A stretch of 64,000 bases of DNA from Aldrovandia affinis (lineage: Eukaryota > Chordata > Actinopteri > Notacanthiformes > Halosauridae), in contig JAINUG010000026.1 of NCBI GenBank assembly GCA_029706075.1, positions 2,773,001-2,837,000 of the forward strand, in the 5' to 3' direction. The notes beneath the pieces were generated by a model, which saw nothing but the letters and a program-made list of their open reading frames with translations, did not search any database and had not been told where the DNA came from. Shown here piece after piece: positions 1 to 12,600 of this stretch. Made by a program: the position numbers and the translations under genes. The number at the start of each line of letters is the position of its first letter. The stretch's first letter is position 1.

Positions 1-2290
1 AGTTTTATAGATAAACCTGTCTCACAAGTGCATTGCATCGGTGAAATTACACTGTATATTGACGTAGGGCCAAACAAATAGTCCGCTATTTATATAAAAA
101 TAACTTATGCGCTTTATTGTAAATAATGTTATTAGGAAATTGTGTAGATACATGAGTATAAATTGTCAACACAAGTGTAATCAAATTGCATGACCCAACC
201 AGGACCTGATTTATTGTTAGAAAGAAATTTCGTGCCATGTTGAAAAAAAATGTAAAAGTGAAGAAACAAACAGGCCAATACTACAGGTCATGACGTTTGA
301 AGTAGACATAATGCCCCTTTTAATAACAGATGCCATGTACAGTACAACTAACTATAAAGTGCCCAGCTTAAATTCAGATTGCAGTTTAACAGCAATCTAA
401 TCCATCAATAAACATGATCTAAAAAGTACCTTTAACATACATTATTGCAGCAGTAATGCTTTAAATGTTCTTGGGTAAAATACACACACCTTTGTACACA
501 CCCTTATGTGGCACTCACCCTTACTTGACACCCCCAAAACAACAACAACAAAAAACAACAAATACACAAAATCAAACCATAATATAGATCAACAGAAGTC
601 AAATATTGTCTATTAATCTTTGGAAACAGTTTGAACAATGTATAAATGCTGGAACGCATTCAACTACGACACTGCTCCTTCCAACAACTAATCGTGATTG
701 CAAATATAATCACAGAAGGGTAGGCTGAGCATCTTTGGTTGCGCTTGGAATAAAAATCTATTGTTCTTCGTCTGAGTGCAGAAGGCTGAAGATACATCTG
801 CACACTGCTCCCTACATGAAATAACTTGTATTATAACTAACGTTTCTGTCTTGTAAAACGGAGGTGTTTTTATTACTTTTGGGCAGTCCACAATTGTTTG
901 TAATGTTGTGTGGCCCGTGTAAAGCTATCAGTTTGGGTTGGTCCATGAAGCTATGCTACAGATAGATTTCTTCCAGAGTAGGGTATAAAGTGGAAAGTAA
1001 TGTAGCAGAAATCAAAGCTAGCTGGGAAACTGGAGGGTAGGGAGAAAGCCATGTGGCAACAATGGAGGCGGTGTGGAAAGCACCACTGACTTTTATGGAA
1101 TGTGACCATATGAAAAAATAAAATTAAGCAAAGTCAAATAAATAAGTGAAAAATCACATGCTGGCGTGGGTCTGGTCCATAACGAGTTAAAAAGGTCCAC
1201 CAGACTGCCAGTCAGTGAGGGAGTTTAATTACAGTCAGAAATACAATTATAATTCAGGTAATTGGAAAATGCTCTGACAGAATTGCTGGACTATGGTGCA
1301 ATAGTCAGTGTTGTCTGAGCAAAGTATTTCTAAATTTAAATTTAAAAAAGCAAAAACATCTTCAGTGATACAGAGCAAGCACCTGTAAATGTGACTCTCC
1401 CGGGGCATGCTGCTGCACCAGCTGCAGATAAATAAGTTGGTCTTAAGTGCTAAGTTGGATGTTCATACATTCATGTTTGACAGAAAGTAATAGCTATGTC
1501 TGCTGTATGTAACACGTTCAGGTAAATAAACATGTAACAATAATCATTGCTGTGCAAGGCTTATTCGGTTGATCTGCACCTACACTACCTTCTTCAACAT
1601 ACCAGTAGTCTATGGACTAAAGAATGGAGCATCAAACAAAAAGAAAAGGTACATTTTTAAATAAAAAATTTGAGTGATATGCTGTAGTTGGCAAATACAA
1701 AAACACATTGAGTGCCATATACAGTATAACAACTGATACTGTAGATAGCAGGGAATGCCGTATGGACATGGATAATATTCCAGGCCTAGAGCCTACTGCA
1801 TTTTGAAATGCATGTTTAGCATAAGACCTAAACCAATCAGCATCTGAAAGGCGTGTGGCCACACAGGGGTTTTGGTCATACACCTGCTCAAACCTAGGTT
1901 GGTATAGGTCTCTTTTTCTTAATCCAAACCTCTTAATTAGTGTTACACCCAAAAGAAAGGCAAATGTCTAGATGGTGCAACAACTCAAAATGTTATGTCC
2001 AGCTTAAAGCTCTGTTCAATATCTGTCTGACATAGTGTTAAGACATGCATACACCCAGCCGGTGTAAATGCACCCTGTGCTGATGATGCCATAGTTATGG
2101 TGGGGCAAGTGTGGCCTCATGAGTCTCACCACCTTCCCATTGTTCCCATATGTTTCTGTACAGTTCATGATTGTCCTTATTCACCATTAACCATCACCAT
2201 GAACGCATTTTGTGGATATAAAACTCTGTGTAATTAGAAAACATTTAAACCATTTTTTCAGTAAACCGGCAGCTGCCCTTTGACACCACA
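1..2290. other. Gene-free AT-rich left flank
   Basis: I recognise no exon here on either strand. The last TMCO3 exon should lie to the left of 4383, but no sequence encoding the expected final transmembrane stretch is readable between 1 and 4382, so this is probably the last TMCO3 intron or flank. A minus-strand open frame at 1632-1952 has no ATG at its start and resembles nothing I know. Confidence 0.5.
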
Positions 2291-2499
2291 CGGCTTTCTG
2301 ACCCCTACGCTGTCTGCTGCAGGACATGCTCTGTGACTCCTGTTCTTGGGGTCAGGTGACAGTCTTCCGATCTGCCTTGGGGACACACTTGAGGGTGGCA
2401 ATTCTCCACAGAACAGGTGCCAGGAGCAGACTGAGTGTGGTTACACTGAGGACTAGCAGGTATACCTGGAGACAGGGAGAGAGATGGGGTTATACCTGG

Positions 2500-2800
2500 A
2501 GACAGACAGAGCCGGGGGGGGGGGAAGCCGACATGACGTTCCCTGCGCATAAGAGTAGCCCTGTAGTACCGGGTTACGGTCGACGGCTTGGCGAGTGCCG
2601 TCTCGGAGGAGGCGTTACTTCACCTTCATCACTACCGGTCGCAGGACTACGGCAGCGAACTCACATTACTAGGGGGGATTGACATTATTCAGAAACACTT
2701 TTAAACACAGAATTTCTCTATCAACATAAAAAAATAGCGGGTCTAATTGGCTACCAAATTGGGAGAAAATGGGAGAAAATCAGAAACAAAAAATAAAAAA
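2500..2800 (+). repeat. Dispersed GC-rich repeat, copy 1
   Basis: This stretch is closely similar, in the same orientation, to 23515-23790. Both copies run through GTAGTACCGGGTTAC, GAGTGCCGTCTCGGAGGAG and GTCGCAGGACTACGGCAGCG, and end in an AT-rich tail with AGCGGGTCTAATTGGCTAC and AAATTGGGAGAAAAT. Two diverged copies in one window show an interspersed family. The size and tail suggest a SINE, but I cannot place it in a named family. Confidence 0.7.
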
Positions 2801-3008
2801 ATAAAAAGGGAGAGGGAGACATCTGAAATAAAGCAATTACTCTACACCATAAATGTATAGCAGATAGAAGTTGACTTCAACAACTACATAAGTATAATCT
2901 GTGGATGATTCTTTGCAGCCCAATAAACACAGGACTCGACTTTGGCTTTTATTTAGACATAAGACAGATTGTGCAGTGACTTGGTATAAAAGCAGGACCA
3001 TATTTACA

Positions 3009-3375
3009 TTCTGTGCCTCCTATAAAAACATCCATCCATCCATCCATTATCTAAGCTGCTTATTCCTGGTCAGGGTCGCGCGGGGGGCTGGAGCGTATCC
3101 CAGCATGCGTTCCGGGCGAGAGGCAGGAATACACCCTGGACAGGTCGCCAATCCATCGCAGGGCACACACACCATTCACTCACACACTCATACCTACGGG
3201 CAATTTAGACTCTCCAATTAGCCTAACGTGCATGTCTTTGGACTGTGGGAAGAAACCGGAGTACCCGGAGGAAACCCACGCGGACACGGGGAGAACATGC
3301 AAACTCTGCACAGAAAGGCCCCCGCCCTGGATTCGAACCCGAGACCTTCTTGCTGTGAGGCGACAGCGCTACCTA
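3009..3375 (-). mobile_element. Non-LTR retrotransposon 3' end (RTE-X/Expander-like)
   Basis: The segment begins with CATCCATCCATCCATTATC, runs through ACACCCTGGACAGGTCGCC, CATGTCTTTGGACTGTGGG and AACATGCAAACTCTGCACAG, and ends at TTGCTGTGAGGCGACAGCGC. This is a very common fish repeat that I know as the 3' portion of an RTE-like LINE with a short CATC tail; read on the minus strand the tail is at the 3' end. Only the 3' untranslated part is present. The family name is from memory. Confidence 0.65.
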
Positions 3376-4010
3376 TAAAAACATGCCAACCAGATTAAGA
3401 ACAAATATTTCTTTCCTTCAATGATTTCCAAAAAAGCAATACTGACATACCTGGGTCCTGGTCATACATATTACAGAGACTAAAATAAGTATTCTTCAAA
3501 ATAAGATCCAGATCTCTAGGAAATTCCACACAATTTTACATTTTGCTTCAATAACAAAAATCTATTCTGTAATTTGAGCATGAAAATGAATTCAATGAGA
3601 AAAATGATTTAATCCATGAATTAACCAATTACCCTACATGGAAGTGAAGTATGGGCATCTCTAACAGATCAATACTTTGCCAAATGGGAAAAAACACCAC
3701 AAAAATCCCTGACTGTTTGTTTATGTTTCTGTGACATTGCCCCAATCTGGAAGGCTTACAGTGGAATTATAGGCTTGCAGCTGGCTGATGAGCTGCATGA
3801 GCTCAGATAGGAAATAATTTGCAAGAGGGTGTGTGTGTGTGTGTGTGCGTACATGCATGACCATGCAGAGGATGTGCCTCCTCCAGAGAGATAAAGCAGC
3901 AATCTTTCCCTCCACCAAGCACACTGCATGTGTGTCACTCTCTGATAATTCAGTCACACACTTGCACTGTGCTTGTACACACTGTCCATAAAGCAAACAT
4001 AATATTGAAC

Positions 4011-4185
<175 letters not shown>

Positions 4186-4382
4186 ATGACAACCATTGTA
4201 GACCAGATATATTACACATTTCTGGTCAAACAGAGACACTGAGAGTAATGAGAGACAGCCAGAGAAAGGGATACAAGGACTGACAGAACAAGGCACTCAT
4301 TGAGAATGCACCCAGACTGATAGAAAAAAAAAAACAGAGACAAGAACAATATGAAAAAGATAAGATGGTAGAGGCTACCAAC

Positions 4383-6590
4383 CTCTCGAGAGATGATGCC
4401 TGCTCGGCGAGCGCGGCTGCCCAGGACGAAGGAGAACTCGCTGACTTGTGCCAGACCAGCTGAGACGATCCAGCGGATGTGTCGGCTACCCAAGGGCAGG
4501 ATTACAGACAGCACCAGCATCGCCATGAAAAACTGGAGGGATAGCAGGGATCGCAGGGATCATACACACACAGGAGGAGCTCCATGAAAAGTGGGGGAAT
4601 GAGAGACAGACAAAATGCCCAGAGAGGAAGTAACATTGCAAAGGTTCCGAATTTGACCAAAGGTCTTTGAATTTGATCTCCACATAGGCATGATTCCTGA
4701 GCAATTAACATGCCATCATGCTTAGGGTCATGTATACAAATTCTGGGTAGGCCCAGTTCCCATCATTTATCTACCCTGGCTAGAAGAGATCTCAGTGGCT
4801 TTGAAAGGAGCTTCAGTGGAAGGAGCTTCAGTGACGAAGACTGCTCAACTTGCTGATGTTTCATAAGGAACAGTGGCTAAGGAAGTCGACTGTGTTGCAA
4901 GCCAAAACTGAGGAGCAACTCAATCAGTTAACTGCAAATATCAATCTAGGGTGTAAACAGCAGTTTCATCAACAACAGTCCTTTGAGAACTTGAGCAGAG
5001 GGATATTATGGTTGGGTTGCAGCCCTATTAAGACACTTTATGTTGGCGTTTCCTGTATATTTACATTTACATTTTAGGCATTTAGCAGACGCTCTTATCC
5101 AGAGCGAATTACACAGTTTACATTTCTTAACATACAATCCATTTATACAGCTGGATATTTTACTGAAGCAATTCAGGTTAAGTACCTTGCTCAAGGGTAC
5201 AATGGCAGATGTGTCCCACCTGGGGATTGAACCTGCAACCTCTGAGTTACAAGTCCAGTTCCCTAACCATTATACTACATGCCGCCTATATCATAGTTAT
5301 AATCAACAGGGAGGCAGCACAGTACCTTCATGATGACCAGAGACAGAGTCAACACCATCAGGATGGTCAGCTCGTACACCACAAAGGTAGGGAATACATG
5401 CAGTCCTGTCATGAACAACAACATTGTGAAATAGCATGGCACTGTCAATCATGACAATGTATTTTCAGTCATGATAATACACATCTGAAAGACCTGTGCT
5501 TGGCAGCCCAATATGACTGTGCTAGAAAAAGCAGGCTCACCAATAGAGGCAAAAAAAATGATGGCCATGAAGTCTCTGATTGGCTCGATGCAGCTCATGA
5601 CCTCCCCAGTGACTATGTGACCCTGGGAGGAGAGGAGTGCCCCAGCCAGGAAGCAGCCCAGCTCCATGGAAACATCCAGCAACTCTGTCACCTGCAGGTA
5701 TTGGTGGAAATGTAGGAAGTAGTAAGAAGTATGAATAAGAGGATAATATAACAATATGCTCTCCTCTTCTGCTGTTCCTTCCCTGTATGCTTCCAACCTC
5801 ACAAGGAAAGAGGTGGAAGAGAACTTCAGATCAGCAACTTGAAGAGGAGGAGACCATCCCATCAACATAATGAATATGAGAGCTCACCATCAGCACGAGG
5901 AAGAGGCAGAGGGCTGTTGTCAGCATGAGGAAGAGGAGGACCACAGCTTACCGTTAGCATGAGGAAGACAAAGGCTGTTGTCCCCAGCACTAGGATCTCC
6001 TTGTTGCCTTTGCACTCTGCATGCAGCTTCCTGTAGTAGGGGCCGACCACAAAGGATCTGAGCAGTGCGCACACCAGCAGCACGGCCGCCAGGGAGAACA
6101 GGACCTGACCCAGCAGCAACAGAACACGCAGGCCTCCCATGACCACACTGGAACAGAGAATATCTCAACCATGACCACACCAGAGGAGAAAACGAAACAA
6201 CCAGGAACACACTAGAACAGAAAGACATAACTACACTATGACAAAGAGCTAAAGAACCATGAACACAGTGCGACAGAACAATAGAACAATGGTGAAATGG
6301 TGTAACATGACAGAGTGAGGTGGGGATCTGGATCAGACAGATTAGTTAAACAGGTTATCCAGCATGTCTCATAAAAACTTTAATTTAAACTTTACAGGCT
6401 GTAAGCCTGAATTGGCCGGGGAGACTCATGTAATGAAGGAAGAGACTCACCTGTCCGGGCTCCCATCCCCGGCCTGAATGAGGGTTGGCATGACAGCAAT
6501 GAACAACCCCAGCTGAACATCCTGCATCACCAGCATCCCCAGCAGAACACTACTGTATTCCAACTCACCTGTACAGGTACAACATTGGAC

Positions 6591-6634
<44 letters not shown>

Positions 6635-9600
6635 ACAGACACACAGACACAGAGAGAGAGAGAAAACAGCTGTACTCTAGGTTCACCTCCACACACATAC
6701 ACATCCCTAAAAATGAACTCCATACAGGTAAATACAAACCACTGATATAGACATACACACAGTGACAACACACAGAAAAGGGGGGTACCATCTTTGTCTC
6801 CCCGTGATCCCCCAGCAAGAAAGCGCGACACCAGGGGAGTGCTGGAGAGAGACAAGCAGCTGAAGATGAAGACAGTCTGAGTGGGGCGGATCTGCAGCAG
6901 CTGCCCCCACAGCAGCCCCACCCCCACCATCAACAGGGTCATGTAGCACGGCCCCTGCACTGAGATCTTCCACACCTGCGTGAGTACACACACACACCAT
7001 GGGTGACAGTGTACTATAATGGTTAGGGAACTGGGCTTGTAACTCAAAGGTTCATTTCCCAGGTGGGGCATTGCTACTGTACCCTTAAGCAAAGTACTTC
7101 ACTTAGAAATCTTCAGTGAATATCCAGCTGTATAAATGTATTGTATGTAAAACTAAGTCGCTTTGGATAAGAGCATCTGCTAAATGCATAAAATGTAAAC
7201 GTGTAAAATGTACACATTACACCTTGACCTTTACAGTCTACACACACTTACAGGCACAGACACTCTTACACCTGTGGCACTTAACTTACACCTCTAGCAA
7301 ACTACACACTCTACATCCCAAAGGGAAGTGATGGACAGGGGGCGGGGGGTATTTGAGTGTCACACCACTGTACCTTGCGCAGGCGTTCAGGCGAGAATTC
7401 CAGGCCAACCACAAACAGAGTGAAGAACACCCCAAACTCCCCCAAGGTCTCCACCTGTACCATGGACTGCAAGAAAGACATACAAAAACACACACACACA
7501 CATGCACCATGGAAACACACACACAGTCACCACAGAAAGACGCATAATCACACACAGTCAACATGGAAACACGTATTCATTGCAGAAATGCATGCAGTCA
7601 CCATGGAAACAGGCAGCCACACACATGCACTGTGGAAACACACAGTCACACCTAGCCACGTTGGATACACACAGTGAAACAGGATTACAAAGCACAGGAT
7701 TAAGACACAGACAATGGGTCAGAAAGGGTCAAACACACATGGTTACCAAGAAAGGGTCAATATGGGGGTCTACAGTTAAGAGGCTTTTTCACCAAAACCT
7801 AAAGCCATAAGAAGAGTAACAGATGGTGGAGACCTAACATTTGATTGAGTAAATAAAAAATAATGAATGTTAAAGTTAATCTCACCTTAATGCTGTTGAG
7901 CCCAGAGGGGCCCAAGAGGACTCCACAGATGATGTAACCAAACATGGTGGGCAGTCCAACAAGAGTACAGAGCCACCCACAGGGCAGAGAAAGCATGACA
8001 ATTGACACCAAGTCCTGAGTAATCAAAACAAGAGGTCAGCCATTTCTAATAAAACAACACTGCACACTGCAAATCTTCTCTCTACATGTGATTTAACAGG
8101 TGAAAGCAGATGGATTGTAAATGAGACTTGTGGGTGCAGCCAATTGTGTATATATTCTAATATGTAATAATTAAATGTTAAAAAAATCACTTTAAATTGC
8201 CATGCTTCCAACATGCAATCATTACCTGGATTTTATGGTGTAATAATTAATATCGAACTGTAGATTATCTGTTGAAATTGCCAAAAAGTAATTCTATTTA
8301 TGGAATTAACATACTGAAAGGAAAATTTCAATAAAGTCTTAATAAAAGATAATGCAATATGCAGCAGAGCAGCATAGTGGTTTGGGAACCAAAAGGTTAA
8401 AATCCCTGTAATCACTGCTATATTTTAGTTGTTTCAGTATATATCTAGATACTCTACAGGTAAGTGCCAAAATAAAGGAAACACTTGAGTAAATGAGGGA
8501 TACTGGTGGTTCCATTATGGTGTGGGGTGCATTTTCCTGGCATGCTTTAGGTCCACTCAACTCCTTAGAGGGCAAGGTAAATACCAATAAATAAAAAGTA
8601 ACTCTGAGTGATCAACTTCATCCTATGATGAAGCATTTATATCCGGATGGGAGTGGTCTCCTCCAGGATGATAATGCCCCCATCCACATAGTACGAGTAG
8701 TAACAGTTTGATGAGCATGAAAATGAGCATATGCCATGGCTGTCTCACTCACCAGATCTCAACCCAATTGAACATTTATGGGAAATTCTGGAGTGGTGCC
8801 TGAGACAGTGTTTTCCATCACCATCAACAAAACACCAAATGATTCTTGTAGAAGAATGATTTAGCATCCCTCCAATAAAGTTTCAGACACTTGTCGAATC
8901 TATGCCAAGGTGCTATTCTGGCAACTCGTGGTGGGCCAACGCCCTATTAAGACACTTTGCGCTTCCTTTATTTTTAAATATTTATATATAGTTACCTGTA
9001 TATGTGTAAATGCATCATGTGAAAAGTGTGTCTTGTGTGAGTCAACCTTTACAAGGACACCAACTAAGGAAACAGAGTATATTGTGCTGGATGCAGGAAT
9101 TTCTCTGGTGTAATGAGTCAGGAACAGACCTGGATGAAGTGGTGGTCAGCGCGGGGCATGGTGGAATCGCGGGGCTTGGTCAGGACATACTGATTATTCT
9201 GGGAGTCAATAAGCATGCTCAATCCCAGGTCATCTTCCACCTCCCGTCTCGAAGAATTCCTCTGAGTGTCATCATCATCCTCCACCCGCAGCACTGCCTC
9301 CACATTCACTCCCTTCATCTGGTGAGAGACAGGAACAGAGCAAGAGAGTGAGTGAGGTCAACTTTGCCAACAGAGAAACACAAAACAAAACACAGAAACC
9401 CTGCATTCAGACAAAGAAATGTCCTACAAACACAGAAAACACTGAAAATGTTCTAGTCACATTGGGCAGAATTAGTCCAATATCCATTACCAGCACATTT
9501 TTTACAATTCTGTTTTGGAAATATTTGATATGGTGTGGTCTTACACATTTGCTATTGCGAGAGGTGTGGCCTTACCCACTAGCAGTAGCCAAAGATGTGG

Positions 9601-12600
9601 TCTTAGATGTTTTTTGTAACTAAAGGTGTCGTGTTGAATCCACTTTCTGTAAGTCGCTCAGATAAAAGCATCTGCTAAATGACTAATGTAATGTGTTAAC
9701 CATTTTCAATAGTTAAAAGCTAGTGGTCTAACCTGTTTGCTGTAGCCAAAAATGTGGTTTTACCTGTATGTTCTAGTCAAAGGTGTGGTCTTACCTGTTT
9801 ATTGTAGTCAAACACATGGTCCTCGATCTCCTCTTCTAGCCGGTCAGCAGCTCGTCTCACATCCTCCAAGATCTCATCCAGTACAGACAGAGTTTTGTTC
9901 TGGTCCTGCACGATCTTCAGTGCCTCCTGCTGGTGTTTCTCTGCAGCTATCAGCTCCAAATACTCCTGTTCCTCCTGAAAATGCACACACACACTTTTGC
10001 ATTATTTCTCAAAGCAAACCTGCGAGTTATAAATGAGAACACATTTTCTATGACATATGTTCTACTTTTATTTGCTTTTAAAATATATGTTTCTTCAGTA
10101 TGTAAATCACTAAAATGGTGAGAAGTTGGTAAAGCCTTTTATATTTAAAAAAATTTAAAAAATTTAAAAAATTTAAAAAATTTAAAAAAATTTAAAAAAA
10201 TTTAAAAAAAATTAAAAATTTTTAAAAAAATTTAAAAAAATTTAAAAAAATTTAAAAAAAATTGGGAATCACTATGCTTTTGTTCACACATCCCTCCCAT
10301 AAATAGTGCAGCAAGGAAGCTTTACACAGCCCAACTATTTTACACACTATAAGTCACACAGGATACTACAGGAAGCAAGTGCCAATGGGAGGAGAGCTGC
10401 ACTGATGACAACTGGTAACCTGTAAGCACCTGATCAGTAGTTAGAAGCCACTTGTGCAGCGATAGCCTGAGGAACCTTGGCCAATTTAAGCCCACCTTAT
10501 CTGAGCGGGTCAAAACCAATTGTCTCTCGGTGCTGCAGGCTCCACGTCCTAGTCGGCTTAAGACGGAGCCCATATTCAAACTAATGAAGTCTTAACCTGC
10601 ACTCGTGACAAGCACCTTCACCAATTGAGCCACTCAGGAGCTGCTACAAGTTGTATATTCATGTTGCTAGCCAATTACGTTAGCTAATTGCCTACCTCTG
10701 AACAATGTATTTCCTCAAACAAGCATATTTAACTTCATTATTATGTGGAACTACACTCAAATTCCAATTACATGTGTTGTCATTCCAGCCAATAAGAACA
10801 ATGTAGAAATTGTGGACAGCAGCAATAAAACAAATACATATATAAAACACTTGTGAGAAGTGTACACTAATGGCACAGCCAAGGCCTAATCCTTAAATCT
10901 GTTTCTGTTTTGATCGTTTTCAAGCCACCTTTCAAGTAGGCAAATGTATATATGGGCACAGTGAGGGGTAGCTTGATGTCTTGAAAATAATTATATATTT
11001 TTTAATGGTTCCTAACTGAGATGGAAGCTACACCACCGGTCAAAAGTTTTAGAACACCCCCATTTTTTACTGAAATTTAAGCAGTTCAGGTCCAGTGAAT
11101 AACCTGAAATGGTACAAAGGTAAGTTGTAAACTGGCAGAGGTTTATATAAAAAAAAAAAAAAAAAAAATGTAGGTTACCAAAAACTGAAAAATAATGTAA
11201 ATTTCACAGTTATAAAAAAAGGCCCTTTTCAGGGAACAAGTAATGGGTTCATGTGGGTTAATAGTCACTCTGTGTAAGTCGCCGACTCTGGACCCAGTAA
11301 AAGAGCCCCAGACCATCACGTCTTCATCCTCCATGTTTGACAGTTGGTGTCACACACTGAGGAACCATCCTTTCGCCTACTTGATGGCGTACAAAAACCC
11401 TGTGTGATGAACCAAAGATTTCAAATTTTGATTAATCGGTCCATAAGACCTTCTTCCAGTCTTCAGTAGTCCACTGGCGGTGCTTCATGGCCCAGGCAAG
11501 CCTCTCTTTCTTATTTTGCCATCTTAGCAATGGCTTTCTTACTGCCGCTCGACCTGTCAAACCTGCAGCTCGAAGTCTTCTCTTCACAGTTGAAACTGAG
11601 ACTTCCTTACTTCGACCAGTGTTAAGCTATGCTTGAAGCTGTTGTCCTGTGAGCCGCCAATCATGCAAGCTGTTGACTCTCAGAAACCCGTCTTCTGATT
11701 TTGTTGTGGATTTGGGTCTGCCAGACCTCTTCCTATCAGAGTTTTCTCCAGTTTCCAAGTGCCTTTTGATGGTGTAAGAAACTACTCACTGCCAAAAAAT
11801 GTACATTATTTTTCTGTTTTTGGTAACCTAAATGTTTTTGTTGTTTTTAAACCTCTGGCAGTTTACTGCTTACCTTTGTACCATTTAAGGTTATTCACTG
11901 GACTTGAACTGCCAAACTCAGTCAAAACTGGAAAATGGGGGTGTTCTAAAACTTTTCACCAGTAGTGTGTGCACTTTAATGTAACCAGTTCTTATGTTCT
12001 TATGTTCTAACACAGCAAAGCACAACTTTTGGAGGGCCAAATGTGTGGTCACTATTAAGGCCTCTACATGCTCGAAGGACAACAACACGACAGCAACACA
12101 ACCAGGGATCTGCAACATCAACGCAACCTTTGCGACCTACGCAGAGGGGGTTTCAGAGGGTGTCGCGTACCTAGCACAAAAATCAAACTCGCGACCTCAC
12201 CGCAACCATTCAAGTAGATGTTGGGCATCATTGATTGGTTGGTTAGCAAATGGAGGCGGAGCTGTCATAGTTCATAAGTTCATCAAGCTAGTAGCTAACG
12301 ATATAGATAGCTACCATAATTTCTTCCACACGGTATAAAATGAACCAGCTTCAAGAAAAATTGGCTTTTGGTTTTGCTTTCATGAAAACTTTATCAACCT
12401 TGTTCAATACATTGACACCTACTTGTGAACAGAAATGTAAGGACACTATGTTGCATAGGCTGCGCATAGCCTTTGCAGACGTACAGTCAAGTCCATAAAT
12501 ATTTGGACATTGACAAAGTTATTGTTATTTTAGCGGTCTATCACAGCATATTGGAGTTGAAATTGAAATTAAATAATGATTATGTTCTCAAAGGGCAGAC

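Noticed and set aside
1632-1952. 106-codon minus-strand frame
   Set aside because: It starts at a non-ATG codon, resembles no known protein and shows no codon bias or splice sites.
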